Under the pieces are notes generated by a model that saw only the letters and a list, made by a program, of their open reading frames with translations, ran no database searches and had not been told where the DNA came from. This document shows positions 44,687 through 53,254 of a stretch of 64,000 nt of DNA, piece after piece. Made by a program: the position numbers and the translations under genes. The stretch covers positions 1-64,000 of the forward strand of contig CAWEHU010000029.1 in NCBI GenBank assembly GCA_963808965.1. Reading direction: 5' to 3'. This DNA comes from CAWEHU01 sp963808965. GTDB taxonomy: Bacteria > Pseudomonadota > Alphaproteobacteria > Acetobacterales > Acetobacteraceae. Numbering within the stretch: the first letter of the stretch is position 1; each line of letters starts with the position of its first letter.

Positions 44687-46024
44687 TTACGCCCTCCTTG
44701 GATCGAAATGCCTTCGCAGCCGCTGGCCATAGTCCCCGTAATCCTTTTGCAGTTCGGACAAGCCAGCCGCATAGGCGGTGACGCGTTGTGGAAAGCGCGT
44801 CTCGAACATGAAAGCCATGGTGCCTTCCAGCTTGTGCGGTTTCAGTTCCGCGTTGCTCGCGCCTTCGAAGGCATCCACATCGGGACCGTGCGGCAACATG
44901 CAATTATGCAAGCTGAATCCGCCCGGCACGAACCCCTGCGGCTTGGCGTCATACACGCCGTAGATGAGGCCCATGAACTCGCTCATGATGTTCATGTGAT
45001 ACCAGGGTGGGCGGAAGGTGTTCTCCGCCACCATCCAGCGCTCCGGAAAGATCGCGAGGTCGATATTCGCGGTTCCGGGAGTCTCGGAAGGCGAGGTGAG
45101 CGTTGTGAAGATCGATGGGTCAGCGTGGTCGAACAGCAGCGGACCCACCGGCGAGAAACGTCTCAGGTCGTATTTGTACGGCGCGTAGTTGCCATGCCAC
45201 GCGACGACGTCGAGAGGCGAGTGGTCGAGATCGGCCATCCATAGCGAGCCGCCCCACTTCACGTACAGCTTCGAAGCCGCCTGCTTATCCTCAAAGGCCG
45301 CGACCGGTGTGAGAAAATCGCGGGGATTGGCGAGGCAGTTCGCGCCGATGGGGCCGCGCTCGGGCAAAGTGAAAGCGCCGCCGTAATTCTCGCACATATA
45401 GCCGCGGGCCGGTTCGCCCCTGAGCTCAATTCGCAGCTTCACGCCTCGCGGGATCAGGACGATTTCGCCCGGCTCGGCGTCGATGATTCCGAACTCGGTC
45501 CAAAAGCGAAGCCCGCCCTGTTGCAGGACGAACAGCATCTCGCCGTCCGCGTTCCAGAAATATTCATCCTGCATGGGCCGAGTAATCAGATAGATATGCG
45601 CCGCCATTCCGCTCTGAGCCGCGAGATCGCCCGCGGTGGTGATCGTGCGCACGCCCTGCAGGAAGGAGAGTTTCTCCATGGGAATCGCGATCGGATCCCA
45701 GCGCAGCGGAGAGATCGGCATTTCAGTCTCGGCGCAAGGCGCGCTGCGCCAGAGACCCGCATCCGCCTTGCTGAACCGCCCCCAATGCGTGACGGTCGGC
45801 ATGATGCGATAGAGCCAAGAGCGTTCGTTGGAGGCCCGCGGCGCGGTGAAAGGCGAGCCGCTGAGCTGCTCGGCATAGAGCCCGTAAGCGCATTTTTGCG
45901 GCGAATTGCGCCCGACCGGGAGCGCCCCGGGCAGCGCTTCGGTCTCGAAGCCATTGCCGAAGCCCGAAAGATAGGCGAGCTCCGTGGTTTCAGCCTGCAC
46001 CGCTCGCTGCGAGATGACGTTCAT
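44687..46024 (-). CDS. hmgA: homogentisate 1,2-dioxygenase
   Basis: A 445-residue Fe(II) cupin that opens homogentisate to maleylacetoacetate. The first region (YLSGFGNGFETEALPGALPVGRN) and the C-terminal metal region (PPWYHMNIMSEFMGLIYG, LHNCMLPHGPDVDAFEGAS) hold the His, Glu and His ligands. Products downstream are fumarate and acetoacetate. No hmgB (fumarylacetoacetase) or hmgC (isomerase) lies in the operon. Confidence 0.96.
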   Translation of the reverse strand: MNVISQRAVQAETTELAYLSGFGNGFETEALPGALPVGRNSPQKCAYGLYAEQLSGSPFTAPRASNERSWLYRIMPTVTHWGRFSKADAGLWRSAPCAETEMPISPLRWDPIAIPMEKLSFLQGVRTITTAGDLAAQSGMAAHIYLITRPMQDEYFWNADGEMLFVLQQGGLRFWTEFGIIDAEPGEIVLIPRGVKLRIELRGEPARGYMCENYGGAFTLPERGPIGANCLANPRDFLTPVAAFEDKQAASKLYVKWGGSLWMADLDHSPLDVVAWHGNYAPYKYDLRRFSPVGPLLFDHADPSIFTTLTSPSETPGTANIDLAIFPERWMVAENTFRPPWYHMNIMSEFMGLIYGVYDAKPQGFVPGGFSLHNCMLPHGPDVDAFEGASNAELKPHKLEGTMAFMFETRFPQRVTAYAAGLSELQKDYGDYGQRLRRHFDPRRA

Positions 46025-46043
46025 GGCTGATCTCTCCTTTGTC

Positions 46044-47024
46044 TCAGGAATGGACCTCGGCCGACTTCATGTCAGTGCCCTGCTCGAGTGCCCGCCACAT
46101 CTCGATATCGCGCTCGGCGGTCCAGATGCGGGGATGATCCAAGCCTTGCGCTTCGTCATAGGCGCGGCTCACGTCGAATGGCATACAGTGCTCGAAGATC
46201 ACCCAATGCCCGTATTTAGGCCGTAGCGCCGCCATGGCCTCGTCGTAGACCTGCTTCAGCGCGGCACCCTTGGCGGCACCGGCCTTGGCGATGGCAAACA
46301 GATCGGCGGTGAAAGCAGCGGTGCCGTCGATCGCCTCGTTCACCTCCTTCAAGCCGATGAGGCTGCGGCCGCGGCCGGGCACCATCCGTTCCGGGCCTAG
46401 GGTCTTGACCGCGTCAAGCGTCGCGGGCCAATCCGTGAAATGGGCATCGCCGCAATAGGGCGTCGCGCCGAACTCGACCGTATCTCCGGCGAACAGGACG
46501 CGCTCCTTGGGCAGCCAAACGACCGTGTCTCCAGCCGTATGGCTCCGGCCGATATGAATGATCTGCACCTCCCGGCTGCCTAGCCAAAGAGTCATGCGCT
46601 TGTGGAAGACGATGCTCGGCCAGGTCAATCCGGGAATGCTTTCCTTGCCGCGGAACAGCCGCGGAAAGCGGCCGATCTCGCTCTCCATATCCTGCTGGCC
46701 GCGCTCGACGATCAGTTCCCGCGTGACATCGGAGGCGATGATCTCAGCACCTTCATAGGCCGATGCGCCGAGGACGCGCACGGCATGGTAGTGGCTGAGC
46801 ACGACGTGGCGGACTGGCTTATCTGTGATCGTTCGGATGCGTGCGATCACATCCCGCGCCATCGCGGGCGTCGCTTGCGCATCGACGACGAGCACAGAGG
46901 AATCGCCGATCACGACGCCGGAGTTCGGATCGCCCTCGGCGGTGTATCCATACAAGCCAGGGCCGAGTTCCTCGAACGAGACTTGCTTCTCAGCCATATC
47001 CTTCGTACTGGCGAAACCTGACAT
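46044..47024 (-). CDS. metallo-beta-lactamase fold protein with degenerate metal motif
   Basis: A 326-residue MBL-fold protein. The first metal motif reads HYHAVR (His78, His80) instead of HxHxDH, so Asp and the third His are Val82 and Arg83. Later motifs survive (SHTAGDTVVWLP with His, LFAGDTVEFG with Asp). Probably only one metal site is intact. GAGAGGAA precedes the ATG. It sits between the DUF2783 gene and hmgA on the same strand, so a role in homogentisate breakdown or an upstream ester is likely. Reaction unknown. Confidence 0.82.
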   Translation of the reverse strand: MSGFASTKDMAEKQVSFEELGPGLYGYTAEGDPNSGVVIGDSSVLVVDAQATPAMARDVIARIRTITDKPVRHVVLSHYHAVRVLGASAYEGAEIIASDVTRELIVERGQQDMESEIGRFPRLFRGKESIPGLTWPSIVFHKRMTLWLGSREVQIIHIGRSHTAGDTVVWLPKERVLFAGDTVEFGATPYCGDAHFTDWPATLDAVKTLGPERMVPGRGRSLIGLKEVNEAIDGTAAFTADLFAIAKAGAAKGAALKQVYDEAMAALRPKYGHWVIFEHCMPFDVSRAYDEAQGLDHPRIWTAERDIEMWRALEQGTDMKSAEVHS

Positions 47025-47057
47025 CCGGTGTTCCTCTCTTGCTTGCGCGTGTGCCGA

Positions 47058-47285
47058 TCAGGCTTTGACGGCCATGATTGCGTCCCGGCCCGCGGGCGTG
47101 ACCCCCTGGCGCGCCTTGGCCATCGCTTGCCGCAGTATTTCGAGGTCGCCGATGTGATTGGCCAGAAGCAGGATTAATTTGGCATTCACCAGCCGGCTTT
47201 GCTCCGGCGTCAGATCGCGGTGCGTCTCGATCAAAGCCTCGTAGAAATCATCCGCAGCAGCGATGTTCATGTCGGTGTTGAGCAT
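47058..47285 (-). CDS. DUF2783 small protein, candidate hydroxylase coupling protein
   Basis: A 75-residue helical protein (DDFYEALIETHRDLTPEQSRL, then LILLLANHIGDLEILRQAM) of the DUF2783 family. It directly follows the flavin hydroxylase gene (7-base gap) and has an AGGAG site. Pseudomonas 3-hydroxyphenylacetate 6-hydroxylase consists of a 63 kDa flavoprotein and a small coupling protein (MhaA and MhaB). Size and order match that pair, so I propose an MhaB-like role; this is inference. Confidence 0.75.
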   Translation of the reverse strand: MLNTDMNIAAADDFYEALIETHRDLTPEQSRLVNAKLILLLANHIGDLEILRQAMAKARQGVTPAGRDAIMAVKA

Positions 47286-47292
47286 GGTCTCC

Positions 47293-48972
47293 TCACGCAT
47301 GACCGGTCGCGCGCGCCAAGGCCGAGCGGACCAGATTGGGGTCGAAGCTTCGCCACCGGGCAGCCACATGCTGATCCGGCCGCAGCAGATAGAAGGTGCC
47401 AGGGCGTCCATCGTAGCGTTGGGCCAGAAGCCCGTCCGAGTCCTGCAAGACGGTAGCTCCCGCCGCTTCGCGCGACCGCCCGCCGGGTGGCTCGATCACC
47501 AACATCTGGAATGGAAGAGAATCAGTCTCCAGCGATCCGAGTGCGGGGAGTTCCCCACCATCATCGAACAGCACGCCGGTAAAGTTGTTTCCGACGCAAG
47601 CTAAAAACCAGTCACTATGCCCGTCGACCCGTATCGGGGCATCAATTGCGGGTGCGCCGGGCACCATCGGACCCTCGAAGCGGTCCGCATCCGGCGTGTT
47701 CAGGGATGAATCGCGATAGGTGCTCGGGACGGACAAGCGGCCGCTGTTCACCAGGCGACGGGCGAAGTCGCAATCGCGTGCGAGATCCAGCGTTGCGTCC
47801 CTGAAGGCACGGCTCGCTTCATTCTTGGGCGTGATAAAATCCGTGCTGCGCGTCGAATTCAGGATGTTTTCGTCCGCCGCATAGACCCGTTCGGCGTCGT
47901 AGCTGTCGAGCAACTTTTCGGGCGCCGCCCCCTGCACCACGAGCCGCAGCTTCCACGCGAGATTCTCGGCATCCTGTACGCCGCTATTCGCGCCACGCGC
48001 TCCGAACGGCGAAACCCCGTGCGCCGCGTCACCCGCGAACAGCACCCTCCCGTGGCGGAACCGCTCCATCCGCAGGCAGGCGAAAGTATAGATGCTGACC
48101 CACTCCAGCTCGAAGCGCGTCTCCCGTCCCAGCAACGCCTGGACCCGCGGGATCACGCGGTCCGGCTGGCGCTCGGCGACGGGATCGGCATCCCAGCCAA
48201 GCTGGAAGTCAATGCGCCAGATATCATCGGGCTGCCGATGCAGCAGCACCGACTGGTTCGGGTGGAAAGGTGGGTCGAACCAGAACCAGCGCTCGGTCGG
48301 GAAGTCCGCTTTCATGTGCACATCTGCGATCAGGAAGCGGTCGCGGAAGCTACGGCCCTTGCTTTCCAGCCCCATCATTCCGCGGATCGGGCTGCGTGCG
48401 CCGTCGGCGGCGACCAGCCAGTCGCAGCGCAGCCTATACGCGCCCTCGGGCGTCTCGACCTGGAGCTCAACTTCTTCCGCCGTCTGGCTGAGGCCCGTCA
48501 CCTTGTTCTTCCAGCGGATATCCAGGTTCGGAAGGGCACGCGCCCGCTCCAGCAGAAAACCCTCGAAATAGTATTGTTGGAGATTGATGAAGGCAGGCCG
48601 GCAATGGCCGAACTCGGGCAGGAGATTGAAGCTGTAGACCGGCTCGTTGCGGAAAAAGACTTTGCCGACATTCCAGGTCACGCCTGTATCGACCATGCGC
48701 TGACCGCAGCCGAGACGGTCAGAGATTTCGAGCGTGCGCTTGGCGAAGCAGATCGCGCGCGAGCCGTTGGAGAGCCGATCGTCGTCGTCAAGCAGCACCA
48801 CCGGGACGTCTTGCTGCGCCAGATCGATCGCCGCCGCTAGTCCGACCGGCCCGGCGCCGACGACGATAATCGGATGCCGCACCGCCTCTCGCGCATCTTG
48901 ATCGGGCGAGCGCACGTAATCGAGGACAAGATGCTGGAAGTCGACCTTCTCCGCTGCCGCGGTATCGCTCAT
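47293..48972 (-). CDS. FAD-dependent aromatic hydroxylase, candidate 3-hydroxyphenylacetate 6-hydroxylase
   Basis: A 559-residue class A flavoprotein monooxygenase. The FAD motif is IIVVGAGPVGLAAAIDLA (35-52). The second FAD site is GRVLFAGDAAHGVSPFGARG, with the DG motif at WLVAADGARSPIRG. A thioredoxin-like C-terminal domain follows, as in MhpA and MhaA. ATG 48972 is chosen with GGGGGAA upstream. First gene of the homogentisate operon, before the DUF2783 gene, MBL gene and hmgA. This order suggests it makes homogentisate from 3-hydroxyphenylacetate; an MhpA-like substrate is the alternative. Confidence 0.85.
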   Translation of the reverse strand: MSDTAAAEKVDFQHLVLDYVRSPDQDAREAVRHPIIVVGAGPVGLAAAIDLAQQDVPVVLLDDDDRLSNGSRAICFAKRTLEISDRLGCGQRMVDTGVTWNVGKVFFRNEPVYSFNLLPEFGHCRPAFINLQQYYFEGFLLERARALPNLDIRWKNKVTGLSQTAEEVELQVETPEGAYRLRCDWLVAADGARSPIRGMMGLESKGRSFRDRFLIADVHMKADFPTERWFWFDPPFHPNQSVLLHRQPDDIWRIDFQLGWDADPVAERQPDRVIPRVQALLGRETRFELEWVSIYTFACLRMERFRHGRVLFAGDAAHGVSPFGARGANSGVQDAENLAWKLRLVVQGAAPEKLLDSYDAERVYAADENILNSTRSTDFITPKNEASRAFRDATLDLARDCDFARRLVNSGRLSVPSTYRDSSLNTPDADRFEGPMVPGAPAIDAPIRVDGHSDWFLACVGNNFTGVLFDDGGELPALGSLETDSLPFQMLVIEPPGGRSREAAGATVLQDSDGLLAQRYDGRPGTFYLLRPDQHVAARWRSFDPNLVRSALARATGHA

Positions 48973-49194
48973 CCGTTCCCCCGACGACCGTTCCTGGCTC
49001 TGTCCTTGGTCGCGCACCGGATCGCGGCGCGACGGTTGGCAGCTTCGACCGCCCTTATCGCGCTAGTGTCCGAGGCACCGCCGCGCTCGCCCGACAATCG
49101 CACGGAGACCAGTCGCTGGCAACGAGCCGGGCGCGTACCCGGCAGGCCCCGAAACCACGGTGCCTCGGCCGGGCGCGTCCAGCATCTCCCGCTC

Positions 49195-49772
49195 CTATCC
49201 GCTCCGCAGCATTGCCGCCACGATGTCGGCGAGTTGCCCGATCGCCGCGCTCATAGCCGCGACTTCGCCACGTACGTCCGGCGTCTGGGGTTGTGCACTG
49301 AGGCGAACGGCACGGGTGATGGGCGCACGATGCTTCGTGAAAGTGACGGCGATCTGGGCGGCGAGAATGACGAGCCCGGTGCGATCGGCGTCCATGCGCT
49401 GGACGTCGATCTCCACCGTGGCGTCCGCGTCCGCCGCTATAGCCCCATTTTCTCCGAAAATGCTCGTACCGGGAGACGTTGGGAGAGCTCTTCCTGCAAA
49501 ATGCGGCCGATCATCGCGGCCAGTGATTCGCCCCACCAATCATTCGACGAGACATCGAGCCGATAGTTCTCGGAAGATCGGACGATCTGCGATCGCTCGA
49601 GATAACGGGCGAGGCCGATCTCTCGTAGCACGATCACCTTCGGCCCGCCGGGCTGCGGAATCCCCGGGATGGGCGCGAGCGTGTACAATACCGGATTCGG
49701 CGAGGCGCAGGCCGATAGCAGCGCCGCGGGTGCGAGGGAAACGAGCAGCACGCGGCGCTGAATCTCGCGCAT
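49195..49772 (-). CDS. pqiC: PqiC/ABC-type transport auxiliary lipoprotein, frameshifted
   Basis: The outer-membrane lipoprotein partner of an MCE transport system. The signal ends in the lipobox LLSAC (Cys22), and the domain opens with YTLAPIPG and IGLARYLERSQIV. A missing C near 49469-49473 breaks the frame after LSQRLP. The corrected frame reads GTSIFGENGAIAADADATVE and continues to the stop at 49195. ATG 49772 shares its last base with the pqiB stop (TGATG). Confidence 0.82.
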
Positions 49773-51467
49773 CACTCCGCCCCGGTGTCCGTTCGCCCAC
49801 GGATCAAAGCCTCTGGATGCCGCGTCAGTAGATCGGCCAAGGCACGGAATGAGCGAGCCATGTCGTTGAGCTGGAGCATCAATCGGTCGAGATTCCGGCT
49901 GAACCTCGAATTATCCCCATAGCCGGTATCCGCCGAAGCCAGGAGCTTGTTGGCCTGGGTGAGCGTGGACTGCAGGTTGCTGGCCAGCCCCGGTAGCTGC
50001 TTGAGGGCCGGGCTCGCCCCCGCATCGAGCCGTTTCACCAATTCCTGCGTACTTGCCAGAGTGGCTTGCAGCGAGACGAGGGACTGTCTCAGCTCACGGC
50101 CGTTGGCGAGCTCGTTCAATCCGCGCAAAGTATCGTTGAGATTCGCGCCGATCTGCTCGAACGGCATGTTGCCGAGCTTCGCGAGCAGCTGATTGGCTGA
50201 ATCCGTCAATCCGGCGAACTGGCCGGGGACCGTCGGAAGCACGATGACGTCCCCCTCCATTTGCAGCTCCGCTGGCTGCGCATTCGGGACCATGGTCAAC
50301 GCGACCATCATCTGGCCGGTGAGCAGGTTTGCGCTTTGCAGCTGCGCCCTCAATCCACGCTGCACCAGCATACGGGTATTCGCGACCGGACCGCGGGCCT
50401 CCGCCAAGTGCATGTCCGCGATGCGCTCGGGTTCGATCTCGAACCGGACGGGCGCCCGGACTAAATCGGTACGGGCATCGTATTCCAGGCTCACGCTGGT
50501 CACTTCGCCGACCCGCAGACCCTGGAAGGTGACTGGTGACCCCGAACCAAGTCCGCTCACCGATCCGTTGAAGAACGCGAGATAGGGAACGCGGCGCCGG
50601 AAGGAAGCTTGATCGGCAGCCTCCTTGTTCGCGTAGAGCGGGAACGCCTGATTCTCGGCACTCGCGGCCGAGTCGCGCGCAACGACCGGAGTCTCGAAGG
50701 CGATGCCGCCGAGAAGCAGTGCCCTCAAAGATTCGAGTTGCAGCTGCACACCATCAGCCCCCAGTTTCACCGAGAACTCCGGAGGCGTTCCAGAACCGCA
50801 AATCATCGTGCACATACTGATCGAACGGTTTGCGGACGAAAGCGTGAACCGTCACCGTCGCGGCCATGTCGCCGAGATCCCAGCCGAGGACCTCGCCAAC
50901 GGGGAGATCGCGATAGAAGATCGGTGATCCGAGATTGATCGATCCGATACGGTTCGCCTTGAGAACAAAGGTGCGCCCGGGAACATTGGATTGCAGCACG
51001 GGCGGGTTCTCAAGCCCGGTGAAGTGCCGCTCCTCCTTCCCGCCTTCAGCGGCCGGTAGCAGTTCGATATACGAGCCCGAGAACAGCGTGCTGAGACCCG
51101 ATATGTTGCCGGCAAAAAAGCGCGGCTTGACCACCCAGAACTGCGTGCGATCGGTCAACAGCGGCTCAGCCGCCTTGTTCATCCGTACCGTCACCAGGAC
51201 ATGCTGCAGATCGGGGGTCAGAACGGCGGACTGCACAACCCCCATATCGACATCCTTGTGTTTGACGTGGGACTGGTCCGCTTGCAGGCCTTCCGCGGTA
51301 TCGAAGGTAATCGTGATGAGGGGACCGCGTTTCGAGTAGGTGTCCCATACCAGCCACGCCGCGATCAGCGCCGTCACGAGCGGTATCGCCCAGATCAGGG
51401 AGAGGCGTCGTCGTTTGTCTGCCCGCGATCGCACGGAGGCGGTCGGGGGCTGGATGAGATCGCTCAT
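49772..51467 (-). CDS. pqiB: MCE-family intermembrane transport protein PqiB, frameshifted
   Basis: An inner-membrane-anchored protein with three MCE (MlaD) domains that form a lipid-conducting tube across the periplasm. An N-terminal helix (LIWAIPLVTALIAAWLVWDT) is followed by MCE repeats starting near TITFDTAEGLQADQSHVKHK and by a C-terminal coiled coil (residues about 430-530). One extra base near 50773-50778 splits the gene after RFWNASGV; without it SVKLGADGVQLQLESLRALL follows. ATG 51467 has GGGAGAG upstream. No pqiA gene is adjacent. Confidence 0.88.
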
Positions 51468-51651
51468 GCAACTCTCCCGTCGGAGCGCAGGGCTCCGCCC
51501 CGCATCACCGCAGATCGAACCCTTCAGCACGCATCGTAGGCGGAATGGCCGGAATGCGCCACGAAGATCAGAATGCCGCGCGGAGCTCGATCACGACTTC
51601 TTACATCGGCGCGTGACGAACGTAGCTTGGTGCTTGGCGGAGTGGGCTCGG

Positions 51652-52524
51652 CTAACTGCCGGCAGATTTCTGGCGCCGCCGGGGGCGACTCTTGATCCAC
51701 CACTTCACCGGCTGCGGCTCTGGCTCCTGCTTCGATGTTGCCGTCTTGGCTTTCTTCCTCGGAGAGCGGAGCGGTGTTTTCGTCGCGGGCTTCGCCCTCC
51801 GTGCGACAGGCCGAGTCGCCGTTTTCTTCGCGGAGCGTTTCTCCGCCTTTTCGCGAGAGCCAGCCGCCGTTCGGGCGGCATCGCGGCGCGCGATCCTTTC
51901 AGCGGCCAGGGCCGCCTCGGTCGCCCGTAACGCCTGCTCCGCCGCCACTTTGGCGGATTCTTCGGCGAGCAATCTTTCCTCGAGTTGCCCGATCGTCGTG
52001 CGCAAAGCCTCGGCTTCCGCCGCACTTGCCCGAGCCGCTTCGCCCGCTTCGTTCAGCGCCAATCCGGCATGGCCCAGCTTGGTCTGGAGATCGCGGACGA
52101 GAACCCGCGTCTCCTCAAGCACCCGCTCGGCCTCCACTCGTGCAGCCCGCTCCGCGGCGGCGGCGTTCTCGGCGATTTCCACCCGAGCCGAAAGCGACGC
52201 GCCCGCATCCTCGGCGAGGTTCCTGCGGCCATGCACGAGAACGACGGGCACTTCCCCATCATTCACAAACCGGCGCCGGCGCCGATTGGAGGACATCTGC
52301 TCCAAAGAGGAACCGGCTGCTCCCAATACCGGCTTGTCCTGCTCCGGTAGCTGCCTCTGATTGCCCGCTTGGCTCTCCGCCTGAAGACCGAGCGCCCGGC
52401 GCATCCGTGCTTCGGTCGGGTCGGGGGGCCCGCTGTCGGAAACCGGCGTCTGAGGTTGCTCGGCAGGCGGCTTTCTATCGTCCAGCACGCGTTTTCCCGC
52501 TACATGATTGTATGGCGTGGTCAT
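51652..52524 (-). CDS. coiled-coil protein with basic Lys/Arg-rich tail
   Basis: A 290-residue protein I cannot assign. The N-terminus (MTTPYNHVAGKRVLDDRKPP) and a segment RRRRFVNDGEVPVVLVHGRR look conserved. Residues about 125-230 are an Ala/Glu-rich coiled coil. The last 65 residues are Lys-, Arg- and Pro-rich with histone-H1-like repeats (AKPATKTPLRSPRKKAKTAT), which suggests nucleic-acid binding. No membrane segment or signal is present. It stands between pqiB and the muramidase gene. Confidence 0.65.
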   Translation of the reverse strand: MTTPYNHVAGKRVLDDRKPPAEQPQTPVSDSGPPDPTEARMRRALGLQAESQAGNQRQLPEQDKPVLGAAGSSLEQMSSNRRRRRFVNDGEVPVVLVHGRRNLAEDAGASLSARVEIAENAAAAERAARVEAERVLEETRVLVRDLQTKLGHAGLALNEAGEAARASAAEAEALRTTIGQLEERLLAEESAKVAAEQALRATEAALAAERIARRDAARTAAGSREKAEKRSAKKTATRPVARRAKPATKTPLRSPRKKAKTATSKQEPEPQPVKWWIKSRPRRRQKSAGS

Positions 52525-52694
52525 AACGTCCACGAGTGGAACCAAAGTTCGCCGCCTCGGTAATTCAACGGAGTCGCGGCATCCGCCTAAAGATGGACAC
52601 GACCTCGTTGAGCCGCAAGCAAAATCCGGTCGGAGCGAGCCCATAGGTCCGGGCAAAGCGAATCAAGCACGGACGAATACGCGCGCGATAGCCG

Positions 52695-53240
52695 TCAGGC
52701 ACTCACGACCGGAGAGGTTTCGATCATCGCCAGCGCGGCGGCACGCCGGGCGGCCGTGCGTGCGAGCCATCCCCTGCCAAATATCGGGAAATCGGCCAAA
52801 GCTCGATAATAGGCTGCCTGTCGGGAAGCCAAGTCCTCGATAAGACGACGCGCATCAGCCTTGACCGCCGCTGCCAGCGTCTGCGGGCCGATACAGCCGT
52901 CGATCTCGCCTACGGGGAAGCCGAGCGCTTGCTGAAGCAGCATGGCGGACCGGTACGTCCCGGCGTTCACCCCGAAATCGAACACGCTCAGATCGACTCC
53001 GCGCGGCAGGGCATCGCCCCGAATCGGATTCCAGTAGCGCGCGCCGTAGATGGCCTCGGCCATCCTCGAAGTCATCTGCCGGATCTGCGCAACACCGGTG
53101 GCAGGGTCGTCAGTCCAGGAGCGCAGGGTTGCGAGCGTGATTCCCATGTTGGTCGCGCCTCCGGGGTCGGCCGGATCGTCCACAAATCCGCCCTCCTCGC
53201 GAAGCGTGAATGAAAGACAGGTATCGAAGTCCTCGGCCAT
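52695..53240 (-). CDS. glycoside hydrolase family 108 muramidase
   Basis: A 181-residue peptidoglycan-cutting enzyme of the phage endolysin type. The catalytic Glu is in LREEGGFVDDPADPGGATNMGIT (Glu15/Glu16), followed by YWNPIRGDALPRGVDLSVFDFGVNAG and a C-terminal peptidoglycan-binding part (VGEIDGCIGPQTLAAA). No holin, spanin or other phage genes are near, and there is no signal peptide. It may be a phage or gene-transfer-agent relic, or a domesticated cell-wall enzyme. Confidence 0.88.
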   Translation of the reverse strand: MAEDFDTCLSFTLREEGGFVDDPADPGGATNMGITLATLRSWTDDPATGVAQIRQMTSRMAEAIYGARYWNPIRGDALPRGVDLSVFDFGVNAGTYRSAMLLQQALGFPVGEIDGCIGPQTLAAAVKADARRLIEDLASRQAAYYRALADFPIFGRGWLARTAARRAAALAMIETSPVVSA

Positions 53241-53254
53241 GGTCCGCTCCTTCG

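Noticed and set aside
52695..53240. prophage called from the muramidase gene
   Set aside because: No integrase, structural genes, holin or attachment sites are nearby; one endolysin-type gene is not enough.
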